Assembly (NCBI GenBank): GCA_947505565.1
Contig: CANNLB010000297.1
Span: 1-5,114 of the forward strand
Source of the DNA: Acidobacteriota bacterium
GTDB taxonomy: Bacteria > Acidobacteriota > Terriglobia > Bryobacterales > Bryobacteraceae
DNA length: 5,114 nucleotides
Direction of reading: 5' to 3'
The notes under the pieces: model-generated
What the model saw: only the letters and a program-made list of their open reading frames with translations
What the model was told of the DNA's origin: nothing
Database searches by the model: none
Part shown: in pieces, positions 1 to 5,114 of the stretch
Numbering within the stretch: position 1 is the first letter of the stretch
Layout of the letters: the number at the start of each line of letters is the position of its first letter
Translations under genes and position numbers: made by a program

Positions 1-475
1 GGCGAAAGGCCCTGACCTGTATCGCCGCAGCCTCTACACGTTCTGGAAGCGCACCTCTGCCCCGCCCATGATGATGAACTTCGATGCGTCCCAGCGCGAG
101 GCTTGCACGGTGCGGGAAAACCGAACGAATACCCCGCTGCAAGCGCTGAATTTGATGAACGACGTAACGTTCGTGGAGGCCGCCCGCTTCATCGGACAAC
201 GCATGATGCAGGAAGGCGGCGCCGGCGCCGAGAGCCGATTGAACCATGGGTTTCGCCTCGTCCTTGGCCGTCTGCCGAAGCCCGCCGAACTCACGATTCT
301 GCGCAACAGCTTGAACTACCACCTCGACTATTTCGCGGATAAGCCAGCCGATGCCAAGTCTTTGCTTTGGCAGGGCGACACCCGATCCGCCGACCTGCCC
401 GAACGCGAACTGGCCGCTTATCAGGCCGTCGCGAGCCTGCTGCTCAACACCGACGAGTTCGTCACCAAGGATTAA
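1..475 (+). CDS. PSD1 / DUF1553 domain protein, C-terminal end (5' truncated by window)
   Basis: The reading frame is open from base 2 (codons GCG AAA GGC ...) to the TAA at 473-475, so the gene begins before the window and about 157 residues are visible. The start of the fragment reads [20 protein letters not shown], then a D-A-S-x-R-E-x-C-x-V-R stretch and the run [14 protein letters not shown]. These are signatures of the PSD1 (DUF1553) domain. The last residues, [11 protein letters not shown], match the usual end of the family. The first in-frame ATG in the window (68) is internal to the domain and not a start. Full-length family members usually carry a DUF1549 domain, often with a planctomycete-type cytochrome c domain, upstream; none of that is visible here. 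The molecular role is unknown; such proteins are thought to be exported. It lies 5 bases upstream of a DUF1501 gene, the standard partner, which strengthens the call. Confidence 0.93.
   Translation, partial: AKGPDLYRRSLYTFWKRTSAPPMMMNFDASQREACTVRENRTNTPLQALNLMNDVTFVEAARFIGQRMMQEGGAGAESRLNHGFRLVLGRLPKPAELTILRNSLNYHLDYFADKPADAKSLLWQGDTRSADLPERELAAYQAVASLLLNTDEFVTKD
467..471 (+). promoter_or_regulatory. Shine-Dalgarno AAGGA for the DUF1501 gene
   Basis: AAGGA sits 9 bases before the ATG at 481 and lies inside the last codons of the PSD1 gene. It selects ATG 481 over the in-frame upstream candidate at 367, which lies within the PSD1 reading frame and would give an unrelated N-terminus. The position suggests translational coupling of the two genes. 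Confidence 0.6.
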
Positions 476-480
476 TCGTC

Positions 481-1845
481 ATGCAACGCCGACAGTTTCT
501 CGCCGCCCTCACTGCCCTTCTTGCCCAGAACGGTAACGCCGCTCCCACTCTGCACCACGCTCCGAAGGCCAAGCGCGTCATCACGCTCTTCCAGCACGGC
601 GGGCCCTCGCAATTGGACCTGTTTGACTACAAGCCGAACCTGGCCAAGGTCAACGGCGAAGAGCTTCCGGAGTCGATCCGGATGGGCCAACGGCTGACCG
701 GCATGACCGCCTATCAGGCCAAGTTCCCCACTGCCGCCAGCATCTTCCAATTCACCCAGCACGGCCAGTCCGGCGCTTGGTTCAGCGAACTGCTCCCCCA
801 CATGGCCAAGCACGCCGACCAGTGGACGATCATGAAGTCGCTGTCGACCGAACAGATCAACCACGACCCCGCGGTGACCTTCTTTCAGACCGGCTTCCAA
901 CTCGCCGGCCGGCCGTCGATCGGCTCCTGGATTTCCTATGGCCTCGGCAGCGAGAACCAGGATCTGCCGGCGTTCATCGTGATGATTTCGCAAGGGCGGG
1001 GCAACTCCCAAGCGCTGGCGGATCGCATGTGGGGCTCCGGCTTCATTCCCACCAATCACCAAGGCGTGAAGTTCCGCGGGGGCAAGGACCCGGTCCTCTA
1101 TCTCAGTAACCCCGAGGGCTACAGTCGCGACGCGCGCCGCCACTTCCTCGACGACCTCGGGCAACTGAATCAACTCAAACTCGACGAGTATCAGGATCCG
1201 GAAATCGCGACCCGCATCGCGCAGTACGAAATGGCGTTCCGGATGCAAGCTTCCGTGCCCGAACTGGCCGACTTCTCCAAGGAGCCCGAATCGACGTTTG
1301 AACTTTACGGCCCGGAATCCCGGAAGCCCGGAACCTTTGCCGCCAACTGTATCCTGGCGCGTCGGCTGGCCGAACGCGGGGTTCGTTTCATCCAGCTTTT
1401 CCATCGCGGCTGGGACCAGCACGGCAGCCTGCCGAAGCAGATTCGCTTGCAGTGCGAGGATACCGACCAGCCGTCCGCGGCGCTGGTCACCGACCTCAAG
1501 CAACGCGGTTTGCTGGACGACACCGTCGTCCTTTGGGGCGGGGAATTCGGCCGTACTGTCTATTCGCAAGGCACCCTGACGGCGACCGACTACGGCCGCG
1601 ACCATCATCCGCGGTGCTTCACCATGCTCGCCGCCGGCGGCGGCTTCAAGTCCGGCATCACTTACGGCGAGACCGACGATTACAGCTACAACGTGGCGAA
1701 GGATCCGATGAATATCCACGATCTCCACGCCACGCTCATGCATAATCTAGGAGTCGACCACACGAAGCTGACGTTCAAATTCCAGGGTCGCCACTACCGG
1801 CTGACCGACGTGCATGGCCGGGTGATCCGGCCCTTATTAGCCTAG
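481..1845 (+). CDS. DUF1501 family protein with Tat-type signal (alkaline phosphatase-like fold)
   Basis: A complete protein of 454 residues, within the usual size range of DUF1501 proteins. The start at ATG 481 is supported by a Shine-Dalgarno sequence, by the 5-base gap after the PSD1 stop, and by a sensible N-terminus. [15 protein letters not shown] has twin arginines at 3-4, a short hydrophobic stretch, and a possible cleavage site near residues 19-21, so Tat export is likely. Family motifs in order are HGGPSQLD (39-46), INHDPA (126-131), FHRGWDQH (307-314), WGGEFGRT (352-359), GRDHHPRCF (372-380) and [13 protein letters not shown] (412-424). The His, Asp and Glu residues in these blocks fit a metal-binding site of the alkaline phosphatase/sulfatase superfamily, to which I recall the family being assigned. 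No substrate is established. It almost certainly forms an operon with the PSD1 gene upstream. Its stop codon overlaps a small convergent ORF. Confidence 0.95.
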   Translation: MQRRQFLAALTALLAQNGNAAPTLHHAPKAKRVITLFQHGGPSQLDLFDYKPNLAKVNGEELPESIRMGQRLTGMTAYQAKFPTAASIFQFTQHGQSGAWFSELLPHMAKHADQWTIMKSLSTEQINHDPAVTFFQTGFQLAGRPSIGSWISYGLGSENQDLPAFIVMISQGRGNSQALADRMWGSGFIPTNHQGVKFRGGKDPVLYLSNPEGYSRDARRHFLDDLGQLNQLKLDEYQDPEIATRIAQYEMAFRMQASVPELADFSKEPESTFELYGPESRKPGTFAANCILARRLAERGVRFIQLFHRGWDQHGSLPKQIRLQCEDTDQPSAALVTDLKQRGLLDDTVVLWGGEFGRTVYSQGTLTATDYGRDHHPRCFTMLAAGGGFKSGITYGETDDYSYNVAKDPMNIHDLHATLMHNLGVDHTKLTFKFQGRHYRLTDVHGRVIRPLLA

Positions 1846-1985
1846 TTTTCTCTCCGAAGTTCGTACATTTCAGCGAGCAGGTCGTTCAGGAGCCGCTCAA
1901 CCTGCCAAAGGTCGACGGTGGCGGGATAATCCAGCATCGGCTCTTCAGCCTCCTCGGTTTGCCACTCTTGGGTCATCATATTCAT
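1842..1985 (-). CDS. Small acidic hypothetical protein, 47 aa
   Basis: The minus strand has an open frame from ATG (1985-1983) to TAG (1844-1842). The protein starts [18 protein letters not shown] and ends [12 protein letters not shown]. It has 12 acidic and 3 basic residues and no lysine or cysteine. Residues 24-46 carry hydrophobic residues at 26, 29, 32-33, 36-37, 40 and 43, the pattern of an amphipathic helix that could pair in a coiled coil. Support for coding: a weak AGAGAG Shine-Dalgarno-like run 4 bases before the first ATG (10 before the third codon, also ATG), G or C at 32 of 47 third codon positions, and a stop that meets the DUF1501 stop exactly (shared CTAG). The true start could be codon 1, 3 or 4. 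I recognise no family. Chance cannot be excluded at this length; homologues with conserved sequence would settle it. Confidence 0.55.
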   Translation of the reverse strand: MNMMTQEWQTEEAEEPMLDYPATVDLWQVERLLNDLLAEMYELRREN

Positions 1986-2225
1986 CAATCTCTCTATTAA
2001 TAAACGCGCAAACGGAGGCCGCTGTTCCTCTCGTCAGAAACAAATATTTGGGGGACGGTCACCGCCGACTCGCGATTACGACTCGACTGCGATCATAGTC
2101 ACAGGAGTTAGGTCCGACTTGCCCCCTAGAGTCCGAAATACGTTAACCTGCTGTTGATAGCGTGTTCTCAACGGATGGCGGCCTTCTGCGCCACCTCCCA
2201 ACACGGTGATAACGTAGTAAACGCT
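1986..2225. other. Divergent intergenic region, 240 bp, likely holds promoters
   Basis: This stretch separates the minus-strand small ORF from the dehydrogenase gene, so it should hold promoters for both. It is more AT-rich than the flanking genes, notably at 1990-2050. I see a perfect 10-base palindrome (2041-2050), GACTCG repeated at 2067 and 2080, and GTCCGA repeated at 2112 and 2131. A 7-pair stem including one G-T pair is possible at 2151-2157/2168-2174. No sigma-70 promoter can be placed with confidence: TTGCCC (2119-2124) has only a poor -10 partner near 2142. No tRNA or other RNA gene was recognised. Confidence 0.5.
2041..2050. repeat. Perfect palindrome CAAATATTTG, possible operator
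   Basis: The ten bases read identically on both strands and stand out as AT-rich in a GC-rich setting. They lie about 56 bases upstream of the small minus-strand ORF and 176 bases upstream of the dehydrogenase start, so regulator binding affecting either gene is possible. The symmetry does not extend outward (A on the left, G on the right). No regulator gene is visible nearby, so a regulatory role is inference only. Confidence 0.3.
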
Positions 2226-3257
2226 ATGCAAGCACTGGTGTTGAAAGAGTATTTAAAACTGGAAGTCGTCGATTTCCCGGAACCGGAATTAGGTCCGGAG
2301 GACGTTTTGATCCGTGTGGGAGCCTGCGGCATTTGCGGCAGTGACGTCCACGGCTGGGACGGAAGCACGGGCCGCCGTATTCCGCCGCTCGTGATGGGCC
2401 ATGAGGCCGCTGGATCCATTGCCAAGGTCGGCAGTGCGGTCACCGCCTGGAAGGAAGGCGATCGCGTCACCTTCGATTCCACCGTCTCTTGCGGCAAGTG
2501 CCACTTCTGCCGCGCCGGCCAGGTTAACCTTTGCGACAACCGCATGGTCCTCGGCGTTTCTTGTGGCGATTATCGCCGTCACGGTGCTTTCGCGGAGTTC
2601 GTATCGGTTCCGCAGCACATTCTTTACGGCCTTCCCGATAGCGTTAGCTACGAGCACGCGGCCCTGATCGAAGCTATCTCGATCGGCGTCCACGCAGTTC
2701 GCCTCACTCCGATCGAACTGGGGGATACGGCCGTCGTGGTTGGCGCGGGCATGATCGGTTCGCTGACCTTACAAGCGGCAAAAATCGCCGGCTGCGCGCG
2801 GGTTTTTGCCGTCGATACCAACAACGAAAAGCTGGCCATGGCCAAGCGGTTGGGAGCCACCGAAACATTCAATCCATTGGAATGCGACGTTGCGGCCGAG
2901 ATCAAGAAGCGCACGGGCGGTCGTGGTGCCGACGTTGCTCTGGAATGTGTAGGCGCTTCGGACCCGATCAAAACCGCCATCGCCTGCGTCCGCAAGGGCG
3001 GCGCGGTCACGCTGATCGGCAACATCACCCCGAACATCGATCTGCCTCTGCAACAGGTGGTTACCCGCGAGATTCGCCTGCAGGGTACCTGCGGCTCCTC
3101 TGGCGAATACCCGGCTTGCATCGAACTTCTGGCCAGCGGCATGATCCAGGTCGACCCCATCATCTCGGCGAAAATCACGTTGGCGGAGTCGCCGGCTTAT
3201 TTCCAACGGCTCTACGACGGGGAACCCGGACTGATGAAAGTCCTCGTCCAACCTTAG
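2226..3257 (+). CDS. Zinc-dependent medium-chain alcohol/polyol dehydrogenase (sorbitol/threonine dehydrogenase type)
   Basis: 343 residues, the normal length for this family. It should oxidise an alcohol or polyol to the ketone or aldehyde in the cytoplasm with NAD. The N-terminal GroES-like domain carries the catalytic zinc ligands: Cys37 in GACGICGSD, His59-Glu60 in GHEAAG, and probably Glu149. Structural zinc ligands are Cys89, Cys92, Cys95 and Cys103. The Rossmann domain has GAGMIG at 173-178 and Asp197 at the end of the second strand (VFAVD), which favours NAD over NADP. I place the start at ATG 2226 because MQALVLKEYLKLEVVDFPEP aligns with normal family N-termini. The frame stays open to TTG 2154 (ATG at 2175), but those 24 codons look non-homologous. 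No strong Shine-Dalgarno precedes 2226; GGTGAT lies about 15 bases upstream. Substrate cannot be fixed: sorbitol, galactitol, threonine or another secondary alcohol are all possible. No sugar-catabolism neighbours are seen. Confidence 0.93.
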   Translation: MQALVLKEYLKLEVVDFPEPELGPEDVLIRVGACGICGSDVHGWDGSTGRRIPPLVMGHEAAGSIAKVGSAVTAWKEGDRVTFDSTVSCGKCHFCRAGQVNLCDNRMVLGVSCGDYRRHGAFAEFVSVPQHILYGLPDSVSYEHAALIEAISIGVHAVRLTPIELGDTAVVVGAGMIGSLTLQAAKIAGCARVFAVDTNNEKLAMAKRLGATETFNPLECDVAAEIKKRTGGRGADVALECVGASDPIKTAIACVRKGGAVTLIGNITPNIDLPLQQVVTREIRLQGTCGSSGEYPACIELLASGMIQVDPIISAKITLAESPAYFQRLYDGEPGLMKVLVQP

Positions 3258-3324
3258 GATTCCTACCCTAAAACAAAAGCAGTACTAAATGTTTCACGAG
3301 ATATTCACCTCGATTTGAACGTCT

Positions 3325-3364
3325 AGTCATGGCGTCTGCCGCATTCTAGGAATGCGCCATGACT
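3325..3364 (+). promoter_or_regulatory. Potential hairpin enclosing the ribosome binding site and start codon of the 3359 gene
   Basis: AGTCATGGCG (3325-3334) and CGCCATGACT (3355-3364) form a perfect 10-base inverted repeat. Inside it, CATTC (3342-3346) and GAATG (3350-3354) pair around a TAG loop. The right arm therefore pairs continuously for 15 bases, with one 7-base bulge (3335-3341) on the left. In RNA the Shine-Dalgarno AGGAA (3348-3352) would lie partly in the inner stem and the start codon (3359-3361) in the outer stem, so the fold would hide both. This is consistent with translational control or, at DNA level, an operator. The pairing is seen directly; the function is inferred. Confidence 0.5.
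3348..3352 (+). promoter_or_regulatory. Shine-Dalgarno AGGAA for the exported hypothetical protein
   Basis: AGGAA ends 6 bases before ATG 3359, an ideal spacing. It supports that start, which also gives a complete Tat-type signal peptide. An ATG at 3352 is in another frame and overlaps this site. Confidence 0.6.
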
Positions 3365-4126
3365 CCGACTTCTCGCCGAAACTTCCTCGCCCTCGCCGCT
3401 GCGCTGCTTGCCCCCGCGACAGCTGAGTCGCGCTCGACGACGGCCTACCGGATCGATGCGACGATCCTCGCCTTGGGTCTGCCGGTCTACAAACGCCGTG
3501 GGGCCGGCTGCGCCTTCGTCCATGTTCGTCAGGAGCAAGGAGCAGTCCATCTGCAGTTTGCCGCCGGTTCGTGGCCAGAGCAGGCTCGCGGGCTCAATCG
3601 CTACGGCTCGCTTGAAGAGTCGGTTACGGCCCAGGATGCCTCCTGGTTCGGCTTTATGACATCTTCTCCCGACAAAGACGTCCGCAATCGCGACGCCCAA
3701 CCCTGCACGGCCACCCGAGGTCGTCTCTCCCCCTTCCGCGCCGAAATCGAAACGATGCGAGTGCAGATTGCCCCAGACCTCACCTGGAGTCGCAGCGAGG
3801 AACTCTACCGTCGGGTCAACACCTCGTGGCGCCCGGAACCTGCCCAGCAGCTTCCGTTGCGATCGGCCACGCCAACGCCCTTCCTCTATGCCGTTCGCAC
3901 CGGCCTGCTCCAAGGGCATACTAACTTCCGCATCGAGTTCCATCACAACGCCCAACCGGGCGAACTTGAACTGCACCGCGATGGCGAACTCGTCCACGGG
4001 CGAATTACGATTGCGCAGAAGGTAACCCCCTTCCGGCTCTGGACGAGCCAAGGATCCGCGATTCCGTTCCGCATCGAGTACGAGCCGATGCGCATACTCC
4101 GCTTAACGATGGAGCGCGAAAGCTAG
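3359..4126 (+). CDS. Tat-exported hypothetical protein, 255 aa
   Basis: The start at ATG 3359 is supported by AGGAA 6 bases upstream and by a clear signal: TSRRNFLALAAALLAPATA has twin arginines at 6-7, a hydrophobic stretch at 9-18, and an A-T-A site predicting cleavage after residue 22. The mature protein would be about 233 residues in the periplasm or outside the cell. It contains two cysteines (51 and 116), which could form a disulphide. No membrane segment follows the signal. The C-terminal half (about 175-250) has alternating hydrophobic and charged residues, as in LYAVRTGLLQGHTNFRIEF and ITIAQKVTPFRLW, suggesting beta strands. I recognise no family or catalytic motif. A 101-base gap separates it from the dehydrogenase, so it is probably transcribed separately. 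It converges on the hydrolase gene with stops overlapping in CTAG. The existence of the gene is well supported; its function is unknown. Confidence 0.8.
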   Translation: MTPTSRRNFLALAAALLAPATAESRSTTAYRIDATILALGLPVYKRRGAGCAFVHVRQEQGAVHLQFAAGSWPEQARGLNRYGSLEESVTAQDASWFGFMTSSPDKDVRNRDAQPCTATRGRLSPFRAEIETMRVQIAPDLTWSRSEELYRRVNTSWRPEPAQQLPLRSATPTPFLYAVRTGLLQGHTNFRIEFHHNAQPGELELHRDGELVHGRITIAQKVTPFRLWTSQGSAIPFRIEYEPMRILRLTMERES

Positions 4127-5114
4127 CGCAGCGCGCCCGGCGCCGGCACCGCCACGTCCATCCGCAGCTCTTTCAACCGTCGCGTACGCATCTCGCCCAA
4201 CCACTGCCAATTGTACTGCTTGGCCAGGTCGACGGTCGCGGTGGCGGCAGAGCCTTGCTCGCGGGCCTGGGCGAGCCGTTCCCCCATCGGGTCCATGATG
4301 TAGGTCGGATGGTCGTAGCCGCTCGTCACGAGGAATACCCCGTTCTCAATCGCTCGCGCCTTAGCCAAAGTTTCGTCACCGCCCCAGATCGGCATCAGGA
4401 TCATCTCGGCCCCTTGGTTGGCCAGCGCCCGAGCCGGTTCGGCGAAAAACACGTCGTAGCAAATCATCAGGCCCACCGTCCCAAAGTCGGTCTTGAAAAC
4501 CGGGAAATGCGTCCCCGGAGTCAGCCCCTTTTCAACCTCTTCGCGCGGCAGGTACACCTTTCGGTACTTGCCGGCCAACTCGCCGGTCCGGTCGATCAGC
4601 ACGGCCGTGTTGTACATCACGTGGCCTTCGCGTTCATAGATGCCAGCGATGATGTACGACTTCCGCGCCCGCGCCACGGCACCCAGTGCCTTCGTCGTCG
4701 GCCCCGGAATCGTCTCGGAAGCTTCGAAGATCGTCTTCGGCGTCCCGACGATGCTGATGCCTTCCGGCAGTAGAATCACGTCGGTGTTGGCCGGGACGGA
4801 CTTGCCAATCGCCGCGATAAATTGGCTGACGCTTTCTTCGCTCCCGCTGGTTTGGCGCGGCCGTAGATTTACCGTCGCGATGTTCACCGGCCGCGCCCTG
4901 GGCGGTGGAATCCGTTCGAGCGAAATCTCGTCCCACCACACCGTTCCCTGCGGCGCGTTCGCCAGCAGCAGCTCAACGATGACGGAGGCAGCACCCGTTG
5001 GCGCCTGCGTCTCCGCCGTAAGCTCGTTCCACTCATCCTGCCGCCGCGTCCACGGGATATAGGCCGGTTCGCCCACCCGCTTATCCGCGGCGTTCCGCCA
5101 GTCCAGACGGGCCA
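4123..5114 (-). CDS. Carbon-nitrogen hydrolase (nitrilase superfamily) with upstream carbohydrate-binding-like domain, N-terminus beyond window
   Basis: The frame is open on the minus strand from the window edge (5114) to TAG at 4125-4123. An in-frame GTG at 5076-5074 is internal, because coherent sequence (ARLDWRNAADKR) continues upstream. The first ~65 visible residues end in GTVWWDEISLER, the typical closing strand of a galactose-binding/CBM-like beta sandwich. A nitrilase-fold domain follows. Its catalytic triad is visible: Glu in ILLPEGIS (4764-4762), Lys in KYRKVYLP (4560-4558) and Cys in MICYDVFF (4461-4459). The remaining motifs, including IAGIYEREGHVMYN and the stretch ending in an Arg-Ala-x-Glu-Asn block, fit as well. 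Family members hydrolyse nitrile or amide C-N bonds; the substrate here is unknown. The sandwich domain suggests binding of a glycan or other polymer and probable export, but no signal peptide is visible because the start is missing. Confidence 0.9.
   Translation of the reverse strand, partial: ARLDWRNAADKRVGEPAYIPWTRRQDEWNELTAETQAPTGAASVIVELLLANAPQGTVWWDEISLERIPPPRARPVNIATVNLRPRQTSGSEESVSQFIAAIGKSVPANTDVILLPEGISIVGTPKTIFEASETIPGPTTKALGAVARARKSYIIAGIYEREGHVMYNTAVLIDRTGELAGKYRKVYLPREEVEKGLTPGTHFPVFKTDFGTVGLMICYDVFFAEPARALANQGAEMILMPIWGGDETLAKARAIENGVFLVTSGYDHPTYIMDPMGERLAQAREQGSAATATVDLAKQYNWQWLGEMRTRRLKELRMDVAVPAPGALR

Noticed and set aside
472..1743. Long minus-strand open frame (423 codons) opposite the DUF1501 gene
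   Set aside because: It lies entirely antisense to a gene with clear family motifs and has no recognisable domain; it is a shadow caused by high GC content.
1816..1838. GGCCGG-GTGAT-CCGGCC hairpin followed by TTATT, resembling an intrinsic terminator at the end of the DUF1501 gene
   Set aside because: Termination just after the T-rich bases would end the mRNA at about 1840, before the stop codon at 1843-1845, giving a message without a stop. The T tract is also short and interrupted. It is more likely a coincidence of coding sequence.
3254..3271. TTAGG ... CCTAA stem just after the dehydrogenase stop, as a possible terminator
   Set aside because: The stem is only 5 pairs, AT-rich, has an 8-base loop, and no T run follows.
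3268..3330. 20-codon minus-strand frame starting from the left arm of the 3325-3364 inverted repeat (CGCC ATG ACT on both strands)
   Set aside because: The matching ATG context follows from the inverted repeat itself. There is no Shine-Dalgarno sequence and the frame is too short to support a gene.
3323..4051. Minus-strand open frame (242 codons) opposite the exported hypothetical protein
   Set aside because: The plus-strand frame has a Shine-Dalgarno sequence and a Tat signal peptide, whereas this one has no motif or signal and is explained as an antisense shadow.
4137..4146. CCGGCGCCGG palindrome near the convergent stops at 4126
   Set aside because: It lies within the last codons of the hydrolase gene (encoding Pro-Ala-Pro-Gly), has no T tract on either strand, and is readily explained by GC-rich coding sequence.

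Overview
The window looks like a GC-rich soil-type bacterium of the Acidobacteriota (Bryobacteraceae / Candidatus Solibacter type), with Planctomycetota or Verrucomicrobiota as the alternative. This inference rests on the tandem PSD1 (DUF1553) and DUF1501 genes, a Tat-type twin-arginine signal on DUF1501 and on a second protein, and a nitrilase-fold hydrolase carried behind a carbohydrate-binding-like domain. It is a judgement from gene content, not a phylogenetic result.

Layout. Bases 1-475 (+) hold the C-terminal end of a PSD1 (DUF1553) protein. Five bases later, 481-1845 (+) encodes a complete DUF1501 protein, very probably translated from the same mRNA. A 47-codon reading frame on the minus strand (1842-1985) runs tail-to-tail into it and shares the bases CTAG at the two stop codons. 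Bases 1986-2225 are a divergent intergenic region with an AT-rich perfect palindrome and short repeated motifs. Bases 2226-3257 (+) encode a zinc- and NAD-dependent medium-chain dehydrogenase of the sorbitol/threonine dehydrogenase type. After a 101-base gap, 3359-4126 (+) encodes a Tat-exported protein of unknown function. Its Shine-Dalgarno sequence and start codon are buried in a strong potential hairpin (3325-3364). The window closes with the C-terminal part of a carbon-nitrogen hydrolase on the minus strand (4123 to beyond 5114), again meeting its neighbour through a shared CTAG.

How the genes work together. Only the PSD1/DUF1501 pair is a convincing functional unit, and its biochemical job is unknown. 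The dehydrogenase appears to be a single-gene unit, and the last two genes are convergent, so no shared pathway can be claimed. I see no mobile element, CRISPR array, RNA gene or defence-type system. The best leads for something new are the hairpin over the start of the exported unknown protein, the small acidic ORF, and the lectin-like/nitrilase fusion.
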